This document shows positions 10,850 through 22,985 of a stretch of DNA of 64,000 nt, one piece after another. The notes below the pieces were generated by a model. The model worked only from the letters and a program-made list of their open reading frames with translations. It did not search any database and had not been told where the DNA came from. Each line of letters opens with the position of its first letter. Position 1 is the stretch's first letter. The DNA is from Lasiosphaeria ovina (Eukaryota; Ascomycota; Sordariomycetes; Sordariales; Lasiosphaeriaceae), in contig JAULSN010000006.1 of the NCBI GenBank assembly GCA_033439765.1, forward strand, positions 372,001 to 436,000. The letters run 5' to 3'. Made by a program: the position numbers and the translations under genes.

Positions 10850-12042
10850 CTTGCCGTTAGCTAGAAAGTGGAAGGATGCGATGAAATGGGGCAGCGGCCG
10901 TCGCCAGAGCATATAAAAAGCCCTTGCGCGTGGTTCTAAGCTCTGGGTTGTGGGGTTCGGGGCAGAAATAGCAGCTATGAGTCAACAGCTTTCAATTACG
11001 CAGTACTGTACCGCTAACTTTGACGATCGCGGGGGCTCGTCTGGCTCGACCCGGCAGGAGCGTTCAGGTAACTTTTTGCCAGAGCATACCGCCTTCAATT
11101 CGGCGTGGTGGGGTCGTCATCTGAAGTTACAACGTTATCGATACAACACGATCCCTGAATGATTATTGGCGCGGGGTAAGACTTCACAATTGTAGATGGA
11201 GGTATTCTTGAGGCCTGGAAAGCATTTGGCAGGCATCTATACGAAGAAGATAGGGCTCTGTGATTCCATATTGCCAGTAGGTTCCAGTTGCTATTACTTC
11301 TCTCTGAGAGAAATCTTTACCTTAAAGCCATCGACGCCACCTGTAAAAAGGAGACAGCTATGGGATTACATTAGGCGTTTCAACAGTTACCGCCGCTCTT
11401 GAAGAAAGACTTCCTGGACAAGCCGCAATGCACTTACTCACCTCCGTCCGTGTGTACCTACTTGTACATACACGTATGTACCATGACGCGTCACGAAGTC
11501 TTTGCAGGAGAACCGCCAACTCTTCCACACGCACAGGCACCGGCGGCTTTCGTCAAGAGACAAGCTGATCTTGCCACAACCTCGCCAACAGAGTAGCCGT
11601 TAACCAAAAAGACGTATTCCCGAGATCTAGCCAGCACCTATTGAACCCAGGCCAGATATGGACGGCGCTTGACCACCAGATGAAGGAGAGGACAAAGAGG
11701 GAGGGAGGGTTGAATCGGGGCAGGACCCCCTTTGGTGAACACGTACTACCTTGTATACATACATACTGTACGTAATAGTGCCAAGACATGCCTCAGGTCA
11801 GTCAGGGGGGGTAGCTGCTAGCATGCAGGCTGCCCGCGTTCGGTTCGGCAGACGAGGCGAGCTTCAACTGAAGCACGTCGTGTCACAGATTTCCAAAATA
11901 TAATTTCCAGCAATGACACTGCATTCGTCGTCGCCGTCGCCGTCGATTCCCCTCGCCAACGCAATCCCGCCGAACATCCGGTGACCAGAGCCAGATACCT
12001 ACTAGGAAGATAGGACAAAGCAATAACTCTAACTCGAGAGGC
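10850..12042. other. Shared upstream region of eIF2B alpha (-) and NECAP (+)
   Basis: This 1.2-kb spacer separates two divergent housekeeping genes. A TATAAAA string at about 10912 is oriented away from eIF2B alpha and far from the NECAP start, so I do not assign it. No RNA gene or conserved coding block was seen. Confidence 0.65.
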
Positions 12043-13062
12043 ATGGAGCCCGCAATCATCGACCCCGCAACTGGCCGCGCCTTGCCGGCCGACGCCATCC
12101 GTATGTTTTTTTCTTCTTTCTTTCCGTCTTCGTCGTATATCCCAACTTTAGTATTCCCCCCCTTCGATGTTCAGATGAAATACAGCAAGGGCAAAATAAA
12201 ACAAACCACACACAATGATACAATGGTTCACTAATAACATGCACATGCAAACCCCGGAACAACAGAGCGCATCCTGCACATCTCGCGGGCCGTACACGTC
12301 TACAACATCCCGCCCATGACGTCCACGCGCGGACACACGGCGGCGACGTGGACCGAGGACCCGGCGCGGCACATTTTCACGTGCCGGGCGCGCATCATCG
12401 AGACGGCGATCCCGCGGCCCGGCTCCGACAGTATCAACAACAACGACCCGGCGCAGGACGTTAAAGTCGACGTAATCCTCGAGGACGCCGGGACGGGGCA
12501 GCTGTTCGCGGCGGCGCCTTACACGTCGGCGGCTGTGGTTGAGCCGGCGCTGGACAGCAGCCGGTTCTTCGCGGTCCGGGTGACGGACCCGTCGGGGGGG
12601 CGGCGGGCGCTGCTGGGGCTGGGGTTCGAGGAACGCAGCGAGGCGTTCGATTTCAGTATTGCGCTGCAGGAGGCGCAGAAGGCGCTGGGCTTGTACTCGT
12701 CGTCTGACGACACGGCTGGGGCCGGGATGAGCAAAGGTAAGGCTGGTGGTGGTGGCCAGCAGCAGCAGCAGGACAAGAAGGACTACAGCCTCAAAGACGG
12801 CGAGACCATTACGGTTAATTTGAGCGGCACCAAGTTTGGCCGCAGGGCAGCAGCCAGGACCCAGGAGCCGTCGCCGACCGCCGGGACGGCAAGTCTGTCG
12901 TCATTTGCCTTGGCGCCTCCGCCGTCGGCAGCGGCGCCGGCGCCGACGACAAGTAACGCCTTCCTGCCCCCGCCTCCGTCCGCCCAGGAGATTAGGGCGC
13001 AGAAGAGGATGTCTGCCCAGAACCTGGGGTTTGACGACGGGAAATTTGGCGAGTTTGCCTAA
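12043..13062 (+). CDS. NECAP-like adaptin-ear-binding coat-associated protein
   Basis: Exons 12043-12100 and 12266-13062 give 284 aa. NECAP proteins bind AP-2 and act in clathrin-mediated endocytosis at the plasma membrane. The N-terminal PH-like NECAP domain is clear: RAVHVYNIPPMTSTRGHTAATW, then FTCRARIIE, FAVRVTDPSGGRRALLGLGFEERSEAFDF and the helix ALQEAQKAL, up to about residue 150. Next comes DYSLKDGETITVNLSG, matching the family's Dx(Y/F)xLKEGETI block. The tail is Ala/Pro/Ser-rich and likely disordered, ending in a conserved-looking NLGFDDGKFGEFA. The first exon of 58 nt was added because the family needs the residues before the PH strand; its GTATGT donor and CAG acceptor keep the frame. 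Confidence 0.88.
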
Positions 13063-13306
13063 ATGTCTTGTGTGTGTGCTTTTGTTTTGATCCGAGTGCT
13101 GTGCGGGTTGCTTTGCATGCAAGCAAGCGAAGCGACAAAGATCAGTCCCATTACCTATTAACCATCTTTGGACATACAGTCTCTCTGGTGTTACAGGCTC
13201 AGGTTAGAACACTGAGCAAAATAATAGCAACAAAAAGAAGGAATACTAAAAAACAAAAGCCATCGCGATTTTGGTATCGGTTCCTGCAAATTTCGTCGTG
13301 ACGCAT

Positions 13307-14488
13307 TCATGAAGCCGGTTGGGAGCTGTCGGTCCGTGACTTGGGCCACAGATTCTTCAGAGACGGCATGCTCATCCGCTTCTCTCTAGGGGAAAGCGGC
13401 AGTGGCGGGAGGGAGAAGCTGCTTAGTCGCTGTCTCTGCTTATCAACCCCCGCCTGCTCGGAGTCGTCGCCGTCAAAGTCCCACATGACATCGTCAACCT
13501 GCGCCTCTTCCGTTCCACTACCCCCTGCCATTTGGCGATCATCATTGTACTCGACTCCCTCCGAAAACTCTCCGCAATTCCCAATGGCGTCGGGCATCGC
13601 CTCGTCGAAGCCTCCCATACCTGGTATTCTCTCTTCCTTTATCGTCTGGGGTTCATCCATTGGCTTCCCCGGCGCTGGCTTCTCGCCCCATATGTCCTCG
13701 GAAAACGTGATGGCACCAGGAACAAAAGCAGACGATAGGGGGCTCAGCGCGGATGAAGAGGTGAAGTAGTCAGACGATGTTCCCACAGAGGACGACGTGG
13801 TTGGAAAGGGGCTGGCTTCGGCCATCGGGGGGAACTGCGCCATGGGCAATACCTGCTGCGGCGATGTGAGGCTCTGCTGCTGCTGCTGCTGCCAGTGTTG
13901 CCTTTTCTGCGACTCAAAGAAGATCTCGCCAAGTCGCATGAGCACGAGCTGTTCCTGCTGGGAGCTCTCCCCCATCTTGTTTCTCAACGAGCTCATCTCT
14001 CGTTTGACCTTCCTGGTCTCGCTTCCTTTCTGAGCCTCGGGGAGCTGTGCTTCAAGTGCAGCATATCTCTCGTAGTATTTGGTAGCTTTGTCACTCTGCT
14101 GGTGGAGATTGGATACGAGGTAGGCACGTTCATTGTCCAGATCCCCGGGCGGCCGGGGGCTTAGACATGAAGGTGTGGGTGTATAGTCATTGGCCGAGTA
14201 CGAGGCTTGCCCCTGTGTAGAGCTCTTTTGAACCGACGATGGCTGACTGGTTCTCACCTGCAATACCGGACGTAGCAGGGAAGTCCCACTCGGGGCAGCT
14301 GTTTCCACAGATCCTACCAGCTGGGATTGGTCCAGGAATCCTTGTCCTTCCTGGGAAATCTTGTTGCTGTTTTGAAGAGGGCTGAAGTAGTCGTCCCCTT
14401 GCATCCCCGAGCTAGAACTCGGAATCGTCTTGGGCGATACTAGCACCGAGTATTGCACGTCTTGGAAATCGAGCCCGAAAGAATCCAT
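13307..14488 (-). CDS. Conserved-looking coiled-coil protein of unknown function
   Basis: This is a 393-aa single-exon frame. I do not recognise the family. Residues 1-115 are Ser/Thr/Pro/Gln-rich and probably disordered. Residues about 119-195 form a heptad-like coiled coil (NERAYLVSNLHQQ, YYERYAALEAQL, EMSSLRNKMGE, LVLMRLGEIFFESQKRQ), followed by a six-Gln run. The C-terminal third is acidic with VDDVMWDFDGDD and ends in a basic, Ser-rich stretch. The layout, with no membrane segment and an acidic aromatic patch, would suit a nuclear regulatory or scaffold protein, but I see no DNA-binding domain and that is only inference. It is convergent with NECAP (245 bp apart). An upstream exon cannot be excluded. 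Confidence 0.6.
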   Translation of the reverse strand: MDSFGLDFQDVQYSVLVSPKTIPSSSSGMQGDDYFSPLQNSNKISQEGQGFLDQSQLVGSVETAAPSGTSLLRPVLQVRTSQPSSVQKSSTQGQASYSANDYTPTPSCLSPRPPGDLDNERAYLVSNLHQQSDKATKYYERYAALEAQLPEAQKGSETRKVKREMSSLRNKMGESSQQEQLVLMRLGEIFFESQKRQHWQQQQQQSLTSPQQVLPMAQFPPMAEASPFPTTSSSVGTSSDYFTSSSALSPLSSAFVPGAITFSEDIWGEKPAPGKPMDEPQTIKEERIPGMGGFDEAMPDAIGNCGEFSEGVEYNDDRQMAGGSGTEEAQVDDVMWDFDGDDSEQAGVDKQRQRLSSFSLPPLPLSPREKRMSMPSLKNLWPKSRTDSSQPAS

Positions 14489-14964
14489 ACCAAAGGGTCG
14501 GGAGATGCATCTTGTCGATTGCTGCCAGTAATCTCCATATCCCAGACGGGAAAATTACAGGATATAAAGACATATCCAGTTCGTTGTTGTGGAGGAGCGC
14601 CATGCTGTGGGATAGCTAGCTAGAAGCTGAAGCTCAGCTTCGTGGTTGCAAGCTCCAAGCCCGCCACCCAAATAAAGAAGGGAGAGGGGAGCTCCCTTTG
14701 TTGCCTCTTGCCAGTAGGAGTCTAGAATCGCCGCCTCCCCGAGCCGCGGGCTTGGGTCCTTAACAAAGCACGCACGTGACATGCACTCTGGCAGTAGATT
14801 AGGAGTTCTAGATCCGATGTCAAATTTCTTGGCGGTCGTGAAGATCGGCCAAATGTGCTGCCAAAGATCGTGCTCGGTTTTTCCACTTTGTTGACATGCC
14901 AGCCTAGCGCGAAACGGGCCCGGTGACCACGACGGCCTAGAACGGCACGGCCCCGAGGAACGGT
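14489..14964. other. Spacer upstream of the coiled-coil gene and downstream of the radical SAM gene
   Basis: This 476-bp spacer lies between two genes on the minus strand. It holds the upstream region of the 14488 gene and the 3' flank of the radical SAM gene. Two short frames on the minus strand (for example 14412-14603, overlapping the start) show no similarity I recognise. Confidence 0.6.
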
Positions 14965-16402
14965 TCAGAGACTGAACCCATCATGCCTTGGGGGGTCGCA
15001 GAATCTCCAGAGCCCTGCTGACTCTGCTGCTTTTCTTACTACTGAGATTTCGTCCCTGGACACAGAGCGGTTGATTTCCGCATATCGTTTCTCGGCGGGC
15101 CCTCGTCCGGTCCCGACGGACTGGCTCTCTCCCCTCTTTGGCTTCCCCACATAGGCGTCTGGATGGTACTGCTCCATAATGTTGACGAAGCAGTCTTTGG
15201 AGACGTGTTTGGCCAGGAACCTCATGATCTCGGCGCCCTCGTGCTCAAAGCCAGGCATGACAAGGTGGCGTACCAGTAGCCCCTTCTTAGCGATGCCATC
15301 GGGAGTGAAGCACAGGTCGCCGACCTGAGCGTGCATGGCTTTGATGCTCTCCCTGGCAGTTGCCGCGTAGTCGTCCGCTTTCAGCAGCCGACGAGAGGTG
15401 GCGGCCTCCCACACCTTGAAGTCCGGCAGGTAAATGTCAACAAGCCCATCGAGTAGCTCGAGCGAGACCAGCGAATCATACGCCGAGGTGTTGTATATGA
15501 CGGGCAACATAAGGCCCTGATCCCGCGCATGGAGGATACTCAAAGCAACCTGGGGCACTACACTAAAGGCCGCGTTAAGCTAGATGGCCAAGACTCATGC
15601 GGCTAGAGGTCAGCGACTCACTGCTCAGGGGTGATGAGGTTGATGTTGTGCACATTCCCGACGTCTTGTAGCTTCAGATACCAGTCGCCAAGCTCTTCTG
15701 GTGTTAGATCCTGGCCGTTGCGCTGGTGAGCGATATCGTGGTTCTGGCAGAACACGCATCTCAGATTGCACATGCTTCAAGGCGCGTGTTAGTGTCTGTC
15801 TGAATGGAGTCATGTCCATGTAAGTGACTGTACCTGAAGAAAACGGAGCCGCTGCCGTTGTGGCCCTGGATGCACGGCTCTGCAACGGGATCCATATCAG
15901 CCATCCATCGGATCGAGATCTAGTGAGAAGCGAATGACTCAAAAAACAAGAAAGCAAGAAAAGATCACGCTCATGCTCGACGCTATCCATATCCGTAGAA
16001 CACCATGAAAAAAATTACGTAAAACCACAAAGCCAAACAAACACATTCACACACACACACACCTTCACCAAAGTGCGGGGCGATGACATTGACCTTGGCC
16101 TTCTCCCCAATGAGACACATGCCCGTCGTCTCGTAGCGGTTGACGCCACACAGCCGGGGGCAGAGGTTGCAGTTGCGGAGGTGTGCATAGGCGGCGGCGC
16201 GCTTCTTTGCGGCGTCGACCGCGCTCAGCAGCTGGTGGCGGGGCGTGAAGTCGCCGGCGTCGAGCAGGAACGGCGGCGCGAGGTGCAGGGGGGCACGACG
16301 CATGCGTCGACTGCTGTCTAGACTTGGCAGCACTGCGGCGGCCGCGGTTGGCCGCTGCCGGCTGCAGCTGACGAGACTTCTCAGGAGTAGTGTCGATGGC
16401 AT
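14965..16402 (-). CDS. PflX-like radical SAM protein, probably mitochondrial
   Basis: Exons (in transcription order) are 16402-16063, 15879-15834, 15774-15622 and 15562-14965, giving 378 aa. The protein belongs to the radical SAM group related to pyruvate formate-lyase activating enzymes. The CxxxCxxC cluster is CNLRCVFC, residues about 131-138, built across the exon 2/3 junction. Before it lie the extra cysteines CNLCPRLCGVNRYETTGMC and the EPCIQGHNGSGSVFFS block typical of the PflX group. Downstream are NINLITPEHVVPQ, IYNTSAYDS, DIYLPDFKVW and LVRHLVMPGFE. The first 40 residues are Arg/Ser/Ala-rich with few acids, resembling a mitochondrial presequence. No glycyl-radical partner enzyme is in the window. 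The substrate is unknown for eukaryotic members as far as I know. Confidence 0.85.
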
Positions 16403-17008
16403 TGCGAGGCCATTCCAGATGGGATCGCTTCAACTGACTGGTTGCGTCGTTCGTGATACAGAGATCCAACAAGGCATTCGAGGTGCCCGCACTACTCGGT
16501 AATGCTTAATCGCAGCCTAAGATAATGCAAACAGGTTGTTGCCAAGATAAGCGAAGTCCAGGTGCGGAATACTCAGTACTCAGGTAGGTTATCAGGAAGG
16601 TGCGAGGGAGTTGATGACGCGACGCTAATTGCTGTCATTGGGAGTCTGCTGCGCTAACAATTTCCCCACCATCTCGACAACTTCTCCTATGTTAGATGAG
16701 ACACGGCTCTTGGAACTACACGATTTTATTTATTTTCCTTCTCTACGATGATTCCCAAGGAGACGTTGCGAGGCCAAGTATCTCCCGATCTTTGGTCAAT
16801 AAAGATATGTACGTATTCGGTATCTGAAAGACATTTCCAACAATGTTCGTATACCCAAACCAACGAATATGGCATTGAATATTGCTATCGAGAACCAGGT
16901 GATGAATATCTATCAGGAGAACAGATATTCACAGAATACATTTGGTACATGTAACGGCCTTTTATATTAGGCGAGAGCTCCCCCGACAACGATCAGGCGG
17001 CTGCTAAG
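16403..17008. other. Spacer between the radical SAM and BMS1 genes
   Basis: This 606-bp spacer holds the promoter side of the radical SAM gene and the 3' flank of BMS1. The part near 16730-16970 is AT-richer and contains AATAAA-like strings in both orientations. No gene was recognised. Confidence 0.6.
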
Positions 17009-20000
17009 CTATTTTCTCCTCTTCCCACCGCCACCGCCCGCATCGCCCGGCTTCCTCTTTTTGCCCTCGCGCTCCCAGTAGGCTTTGCTTTCCCGCTTCT
17101 CCTTGTTCTGCAAGCGTTCTTCTATCTCAGCCGTCTTCTTCTTGTACTCGACACGCTTCTCCTCCTTCTTGGCCCGCCTCTTGGCAACCACGTCCTTCCT
17201 GATAGTTGTAAGCTTCTGCATCAGATCGCGCGCCTTCTTCTCCTCGCCCCGTAACACCACCGCCCGCTTCTGCATATACGTCTCTTTCTTCTGGGGCTTG
17301 GTCTGCACGATCTGGCTCTTGAACGGCAGATCTGCCGCTAGTGCCCTGGGAACACGGAGGGGGTTAAACCTCCGCGTGGCCCTCTCGATTTTCCTGTACT
17401 GGCTGTTCTTCAGCTGCGGTGTGGCAAGGTCCTCGTCCCGCCGGATCTGGCCCGTAGACCTCATGGTTTGCCACCCAATGAGATTTGTAGCCGGGTTATA
17501 AAAGCGGTGGGGCTTGATGGGGAACCAGGCCCGCAGGAACACAATGTCGCTGAGCAAGATCTTGTCCTCAAACGTCGCTCGGAAGTGCCCTTCAGGCTTG
17601 GCCAGAGCGCGCTTGATTTGACCCCTAACTCCCGACACCGTCTTGATAGCTGCACCTTCAAACTTTGCAATCTCCAAGGGCGAGTTAAACATGTCCTTGA
17701 TGAAAGCTGTGTTCTTGAAGATTTTACTGGGTGTACCCGTCTATAAAACAAACAGGGTCAGCATTAATATACACGAGAAATTTGTTTAAAACTGGGAAGG
17801 AAACGTACCAGTTTAAGCTTCTTGACGATTTCGGTGGACTCGTCCACGCTCAGGACTGTGCCTGTGGCCGATATCCTGAAGCCTGGGTTAGCCGAGGAGA
17901 AGGATTGGAAGCAGACAAAGCCCGTGTTGGGCGCAATTAAAGGACCGTAGAAGGTTCCGAAACAGTGCATGTGCTCCGGCGTGTACTTGAGCATCCGATT
18001 CCTTATTCTGGAATCTGATATCGAGTAGATTGGGAGCGACTGGAACCGGCGCCATCCAAGAGAGAAGATCAGGGGGTCACCCGTCTTGACTGTTTTTACG
18101 AATCAAGGTCAGCATATTGACCACTAGCCAAACGTCACCGGGGTGCATAGGGAGGTAGACTTACGAATCTTCTTGTGCCACCGGTGCTTCTTGATTCTGA
18201 CCTGAACATAGCCAAATCTGTCTTCGGTGGCTAAAAGGCCCCCGACAATAATCGGTATCTTGGCCCGGAAGTTGTTGACAAACTCGGCCGGGACGCTTTC
18301 TAGAATGATCTTTGCGTATTTTCCAGCTCCGAAACCCTCGACAGAGGCACGCTGGGTTTCGTCCAGGCTCTCGAATTCGGATTTGTTTATGTCGAGTTGT
18401 TTTTGCAGCATCGCTTTCTGCGACTCATACCAGTCGTCCTCTCCAAACTCTTCCTCGCCCCCTTCACGCCGGGCAACCGCCTTGTCGTTCTTGAAACCTT
18501 CTCGATCTTCTTCCTCGAAGCGGAGCTTGAGTTCCTCCTTGCGCCGGGCATTCTTTTCGCGCTCCGCTTCCAGTGTTGCCTCGGGATATTCGGCTTCTTC
18601 GGGACCGTGGCTCTCACCAGTTTCGAGATCCTCGAACGCACCGTCACCTTCATCATCATCCTCATCCTCGCCGTCCTCGTCATCCTCGCCTTCATCATCT
18701 TCATCGCCTTCGGCCTCATCAACCAGGTTGGCCGTCGAGAACTTAGTCCGGAGGGCTTCGATAGCATCCTCAGTTGACCATTTCCCGGCGAGCGCCTCGT
18801 AGTCGAACTTGGGAATGTACCGATCTTCACCAGCGTCGTCGTCACCCTCCTTCCCAACCCTTCGGAAGAAAGTGTCGTCTTCCTCCTTCTCGATATCCTC
18901 CTCGATTTCCTCCACATCCTCGCCTCTCCATTTCTGCAGGGCTTCTTTGGCGGATAATGAGTTGTCGTACATGAACCTGGCAAGGTCAACTGCGCGATAG
19001 GGTTGCCTCTTCCCATGCAGCATCTTTGCGCGCTGCATCATGTTATCCTTCCACCTAACAGCGGCACCCTCCTCATCTGAGTCGAGATCCTCGTCGTCGT
19101 CGTCATCCGAGTCGAGACCTTCATCCGCAGAGGAAAGTGACCCGAGATCAGAGTCGCTGTCGGCAAAAGCAATGTCCTCGTCCTGAGTCTTGTCTGCGTC
19201 TTTCCGGAACATTTTGCCAAGTTTTTGCTCGTTGAACTCGGTTTCAACATCGGACCCGTCCAGATCGTCACCACTGACAAAGCCTTCGTCTTCTGGAAGC
19301 TCCTCGTCGTCCCACTCGTCCCGTTCCGCAAACCGTGCTCTCCTTTGACTTTTCCGCCCAGTATCGGCTTCCTCAGACACCTGCGTGATCTCCTCGCCAC
19401 TGGCAAAAAGCTTAACGCCATGGTCGGTTTGGCCAAGGAGACGTCTCTCTCCCTGCAAGTCGATGATGAGCTGTTCACCCTCGCCTCGCTCGACGTCTTC
19501 GGCATCTTTGTCGAAGGCGAACCCGTTTTCTCTAGTGATAACAATATGATCGCCAGTGATTTTAAGCCCACTCCGATCAGCCATGGGTGCATAGAGCCTC
19601 TTGTCCTTCTCGTCAAGACGCCTCCTCCCCGTCTTGCCGCTGGCTTTCGCAAGAGCTTGCTCCATGGCAGGCGTTGGACACGGATCCGGCAGTGCCTCCA
19701 TACTTGCTATTGTGAAGTCGCCCAACCCTGCAATATGAATCCTTTGGCCTTCGGCAGCAAAGTTGGTTCCGCGAAGGTAACCGGAGAGTTCGATTGACCG
19801 ATCGCAGTCCTCGTCCTCTTCGATTTTTGTGGGATGTGTCACGTCTCGGTAGTTGTCGATTATCGAGTATGGATGTGAGTTCCTCCACACAAGCGGCCGA
19901 GGGTTCTTCATGACGGAGAGGAAGCGGGAAAGATTGTGGATCTCGCGATCCGGGTATCGACCATTCAAGACGCCGGAGAGGTAGAAAAGGTGAGCGCCCT

Positions 20001-20806
20001 GGTACAGCTCGCTCCATAACCTATGTTTCAGTCGCTTCTTGGCGTCCTTGAGGGCCTGCGGCTTGCGAAAGAGGTCAAGATGGGTGAGCACGCCAAAGAC
20101 ATTACCCGGCATACCAGTGGCGGCCAAGATGTTGAGAAATTCCATCGTCTCCATCTCGAACCCATAATTCCCGTCAATCATCAGCAGCACGATGTCGGCC
20201 ACCTTGGCGATGTCGACCATAGCCTCGAGCTCGTTAGGGCATTCGACGAACGTTAATCGCTGCTTTTTTGATGTGACGATTGTTATGGGACCCACGGGGT
20301 CAGAGACGGTCTCTTTCGCATAGCGCCTGATTAATGACTTGCTGTTCGCCCCAGAAGCAGTTAGTAAGGCAATTGGGCTTCCGGCTACCGGGCAATCCAA
20401 CAAGTAAAGACCTACAGCAGTGTCGTCTTTCCTACACCCGGAGGCCCGACGATTGTAACCAGCCGCGGTGCCGGCTCATCGGGAACGCGGTCGACGAGAG
20501 GTACATGAAGACGCTTTTCTCTGATCTGTTCGGGGAAGTCAGTGACCGCATGAGGGCAGCTGAAATAAGTAGCAGGGGCTGCTCACATCGTGGGTTCGCG
20601 CCGCCTGTTTCGCAAGCTTGCCGGGGTTGGTAAAGGTAAAGGCCTTCGGATTCGGCGCTGGATAGCTGTCTGTGAGCAAAAGGACCCTGCGACTTGAAAT
20701 GCGACGGGAAAGCCGTTGTGGGCGAGAACTGACCTCCTGTGTGTTCCTTCTTCTTGTCTTTGGACTTCTTTGCCTGCCTATGCGGCTTGTGGGATTGTCC
20801 GTCCAT
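17009..20806 (-). CDS. BMS1: Ribosome biogenesis GTPase Bms1
   Basis: Exons (in transcription order) are 20806-20734, 20669-20587, 20525-20416, 20341-18165, 18089-17809 and 17740-17009, giving 1151 aa, the usual family length. Bms1 is the nucleolar GTPase of the small-subunit processome that recruits Rcl1 for 18S rRNA maturation. The N-terminus is basic ([12 protein letters not shown]). The P-loop GPPGVGKTT is at residues 79-87, and the AARP2CN region follows (HNLSRFL to about residue 300). A long acidic, Ser/Asp/Glu-rich middle with KWK/RW blocks then leads to the conserved C-terminal domain ([40 protein letters not shown], [10 protein letters not shown]). It ends in a basic tail (GGGGGKRRK). 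Splice sites restore GKTTLLKSLIRRY and HKKILKTGDPL exactly as the family requires. Confidence 0.95.
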
Positions 20807-21875
20807 TCTGGTGCCAGTTCTCGAGGGCGACTGGGGACCTGTATTAAAAAAATGCCCGTCACAAACAGCTCCAAATCTCAACCTCAATTCCGCGTCCTGT
20901 GCAGCCAGTCGCTCCAGAAATTTTTAGACGGTAGATCTTCGGGCGCGATTACGATCTTATCGATAAGGACTTTTTAGTGGGGTTTAAACTTCAATTTTCT
21001 CCAAATGGTGGGGTCAACCCCCGCCCTTTCCTGTTGTACTCGGTACTCGACTCCTCCAAAGCCTTTGCGGGCTGTGAGATCTAGGCAAATCCACGGCGCC
21101 GTCCGATGGATTTGTCACATTTCGTCCTTTCATAGGTTCTTTCCCTGGTTGGATTGCAAGACCCAAGAAACATGGAGGAGGAGATGCTGCCTTGGGATTC
21201 TGAGCAACATGCATGGCTTCCACGTTTTGTCAACGACCTTGACTTGGGTCACACTAAGAAACTTGGACGTCGGGGATTTACTGCGCACCCCAGAGATGAC
21301 TCGCAGGAAGTATGATTGCACACTTGGGCAATTCTCTCGGCTGCAAATCATGCAAGTCACCAAATGCGGGAGGTACCAACAGGCTTGGCTGGGCAACGGT
21401 AGCCCCGAGTCTGGCGCGTCCGGCGGCACATAGGTAAGATACCTAAGACGCTGAACGGTTGCTAAAGTGGGAGGAGCCGTAAGTAAGCGTTCTCGTTCTC
21501 GCGGCGTGTCACCCCTATTCCACCCACGCATCACGAGAGGGTGTGGTGGATGTCTTAGCTGCCGATAATGGGCGGCATGACGTACTTTTCCTCTCCACTC
21601 GTCTGTGGTCGCTTCCATGCTACGCGAATTGCCGCGTCACTTTGAATGGCCCGTTCAGCTGCTCAGCCGCGGCCATGGACGGCCGCCGATGCTAAAACCC
21701 CATAGAGTTCTAGGTATAAAGGAAGAGATATCCCAAAGCCAGAGCATCCATAACAGACTGCCGCCGCCTTTCTTGCATCCACCCTCGTGTTGGAATCCCC
21801 ACAAACGTACTACAGTACCACTCGCCTCATATCGCTCACCAGACGTAAGACCGCTTTTACAGCCCAACAACAACC
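20807..21875. other. Shared upstream region of BMS1 (-) and the I9 inhibitor gene (+)
   Basis: This 1.07-kb spacer lies between divergent genes. A TATA-like box for the plus-strand gene is at 21715-21720. Overlapping short frames around 21005-21620 on both strands have no recognisable product. Confidence 0.65.
21715..21720 (+). promoter_or_regulatory. TATA-like box of the I9 inhibitor gene
   Basis: A TATAAA hexamer, followed by GGAAGAG, sits 156 bp upstream of the ATG at 21876. This is a plausible core promoter for a small, probably highly expressed gene. Confidence 0.4.
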
Positions 21876-22352
21876 ATGCCTTCCTACATTGTATGTGCTG
21901 CGATCTCGGCAACCCATGCCAAATGCTTAGGTACCCTATCTGGTTGCCGTTATTTCTGACATCCGACGTCATAGGTTACCTGCAAGGACGGCGCCTCCCC
22001 TGAGGATGTTGAGGAGTAAGTAGCCCCTACTCTCGATTAGGATTTGCCTTTTGGCAGACCCAGAACACCGATATTGACCTCCAGTCAGTGCCAAGAATAA
22101 AGCTAGAGAGCAGGGAGGCACCATCGGTCACGAGTACTCGCTCATCAAGGGGTTTCAGTAGGCCAACCCCTCAACCGCTCGTCTTGGGCGATAATACCCT
22201 GCATTAAGCAGGTAGAGGCAATTCATGTCACTGACAACAGTGAAACCCACAGAGTCACCTTCCCCGATGATGTGGTGAATACTCTCGATCAGGACGAGAA
22301 CGTGAAGGCGGTCGAGGCCGATGGCGAGGTCTCGACGCAGGCGGCGGTTTGA
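21876..22352 (+). CDS. Small I9-type proteinase inhibitor (subtilisin-propeptide-like)
   Basis: Exons 21876-21890, 21975-22015, 22089-22157 and 22253-22352 encode only 74 aa. The protein begins MPSYIVTCKDGASPEDVEE and continues with KAREQGGTIGHEYSLIKGF and VTFPDDVVNTLDQDENVKAVEADGEV. This is the whole inhibitor I9 fold as found in Pleurotus-type and yeast Pbi2-type cytosolic inhibitors of subtilisin-like (vacuolar) proteases. There is no signal peptide, so a cytosolic or vacuole-related role is likely. All three introns have GT-AG ends (GTATGT, GTAAGT, GTAGGC donors) and keep the frame. Splicing is needed because no single frame is longer than about 25 codons here. Confidence 0.85.
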
Positions 22353-22985
22353 GCGTGGATAGACAGGACGGTGGCGTCAAGGAGTGCGGGGTATTAGATC
22401 GCGGGGCATAAGCATGAACCAGGGTCCATCTCAGTCTGGGCTATCGCAGAAGGCGGCTTCAGACATTTTAGCTGCCTTATCAGCATCACGCATAGAGCTT
22501 ATGAATTCGACGATCATTTATTACTCTACTAGCGAAACTAGAGGTTAATCTATTTAATATGAGTGTGAAAAGGTAAGGGAAGGGAAGGTGCTCTTTCATG
22601 TTCAATCTACACTGAAACGTGCTTGCCCTGCCAGGTCTTCAATCCAAAGCTAACTAACTGTTAGTGGATTACTTGGTTGGCACAAGCAACGTCAGTTGGC
22701 AACCAATTGAATCATGTTTTTGGCGCCCAAGTCTTTTAAAAATGCCCACAAAAAGAGAGAGATCCAGTCGGAGTCAATACTGCACTAACAAGCCACAGGA
22801 ATGGATTGCACGGGTAGGTTGCCAATCAAATCCTGCTGATGACCATCACCGACCAGAGCACCCAACTGAAAGTGACGAGTGAAATGGCATGACGGAATGG
22901 CAGTCCAGATCAATTATTTCCAAGCCGAAAACTAGCAGTCCGACCCGCTCCTGCCATCTTCCCGCTACCGCGCAAACATGCCGAC
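22353..22985. other. Spacer between the I9 inhibitor and kinase genes
   Basis: This 633-bp spacer separates two plus-strand genes. It holds the 3' flank of the inhibitor gene and the promoter of the kinase gene. No further gene or RNA feature was recognised. Confidence 0.6.
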
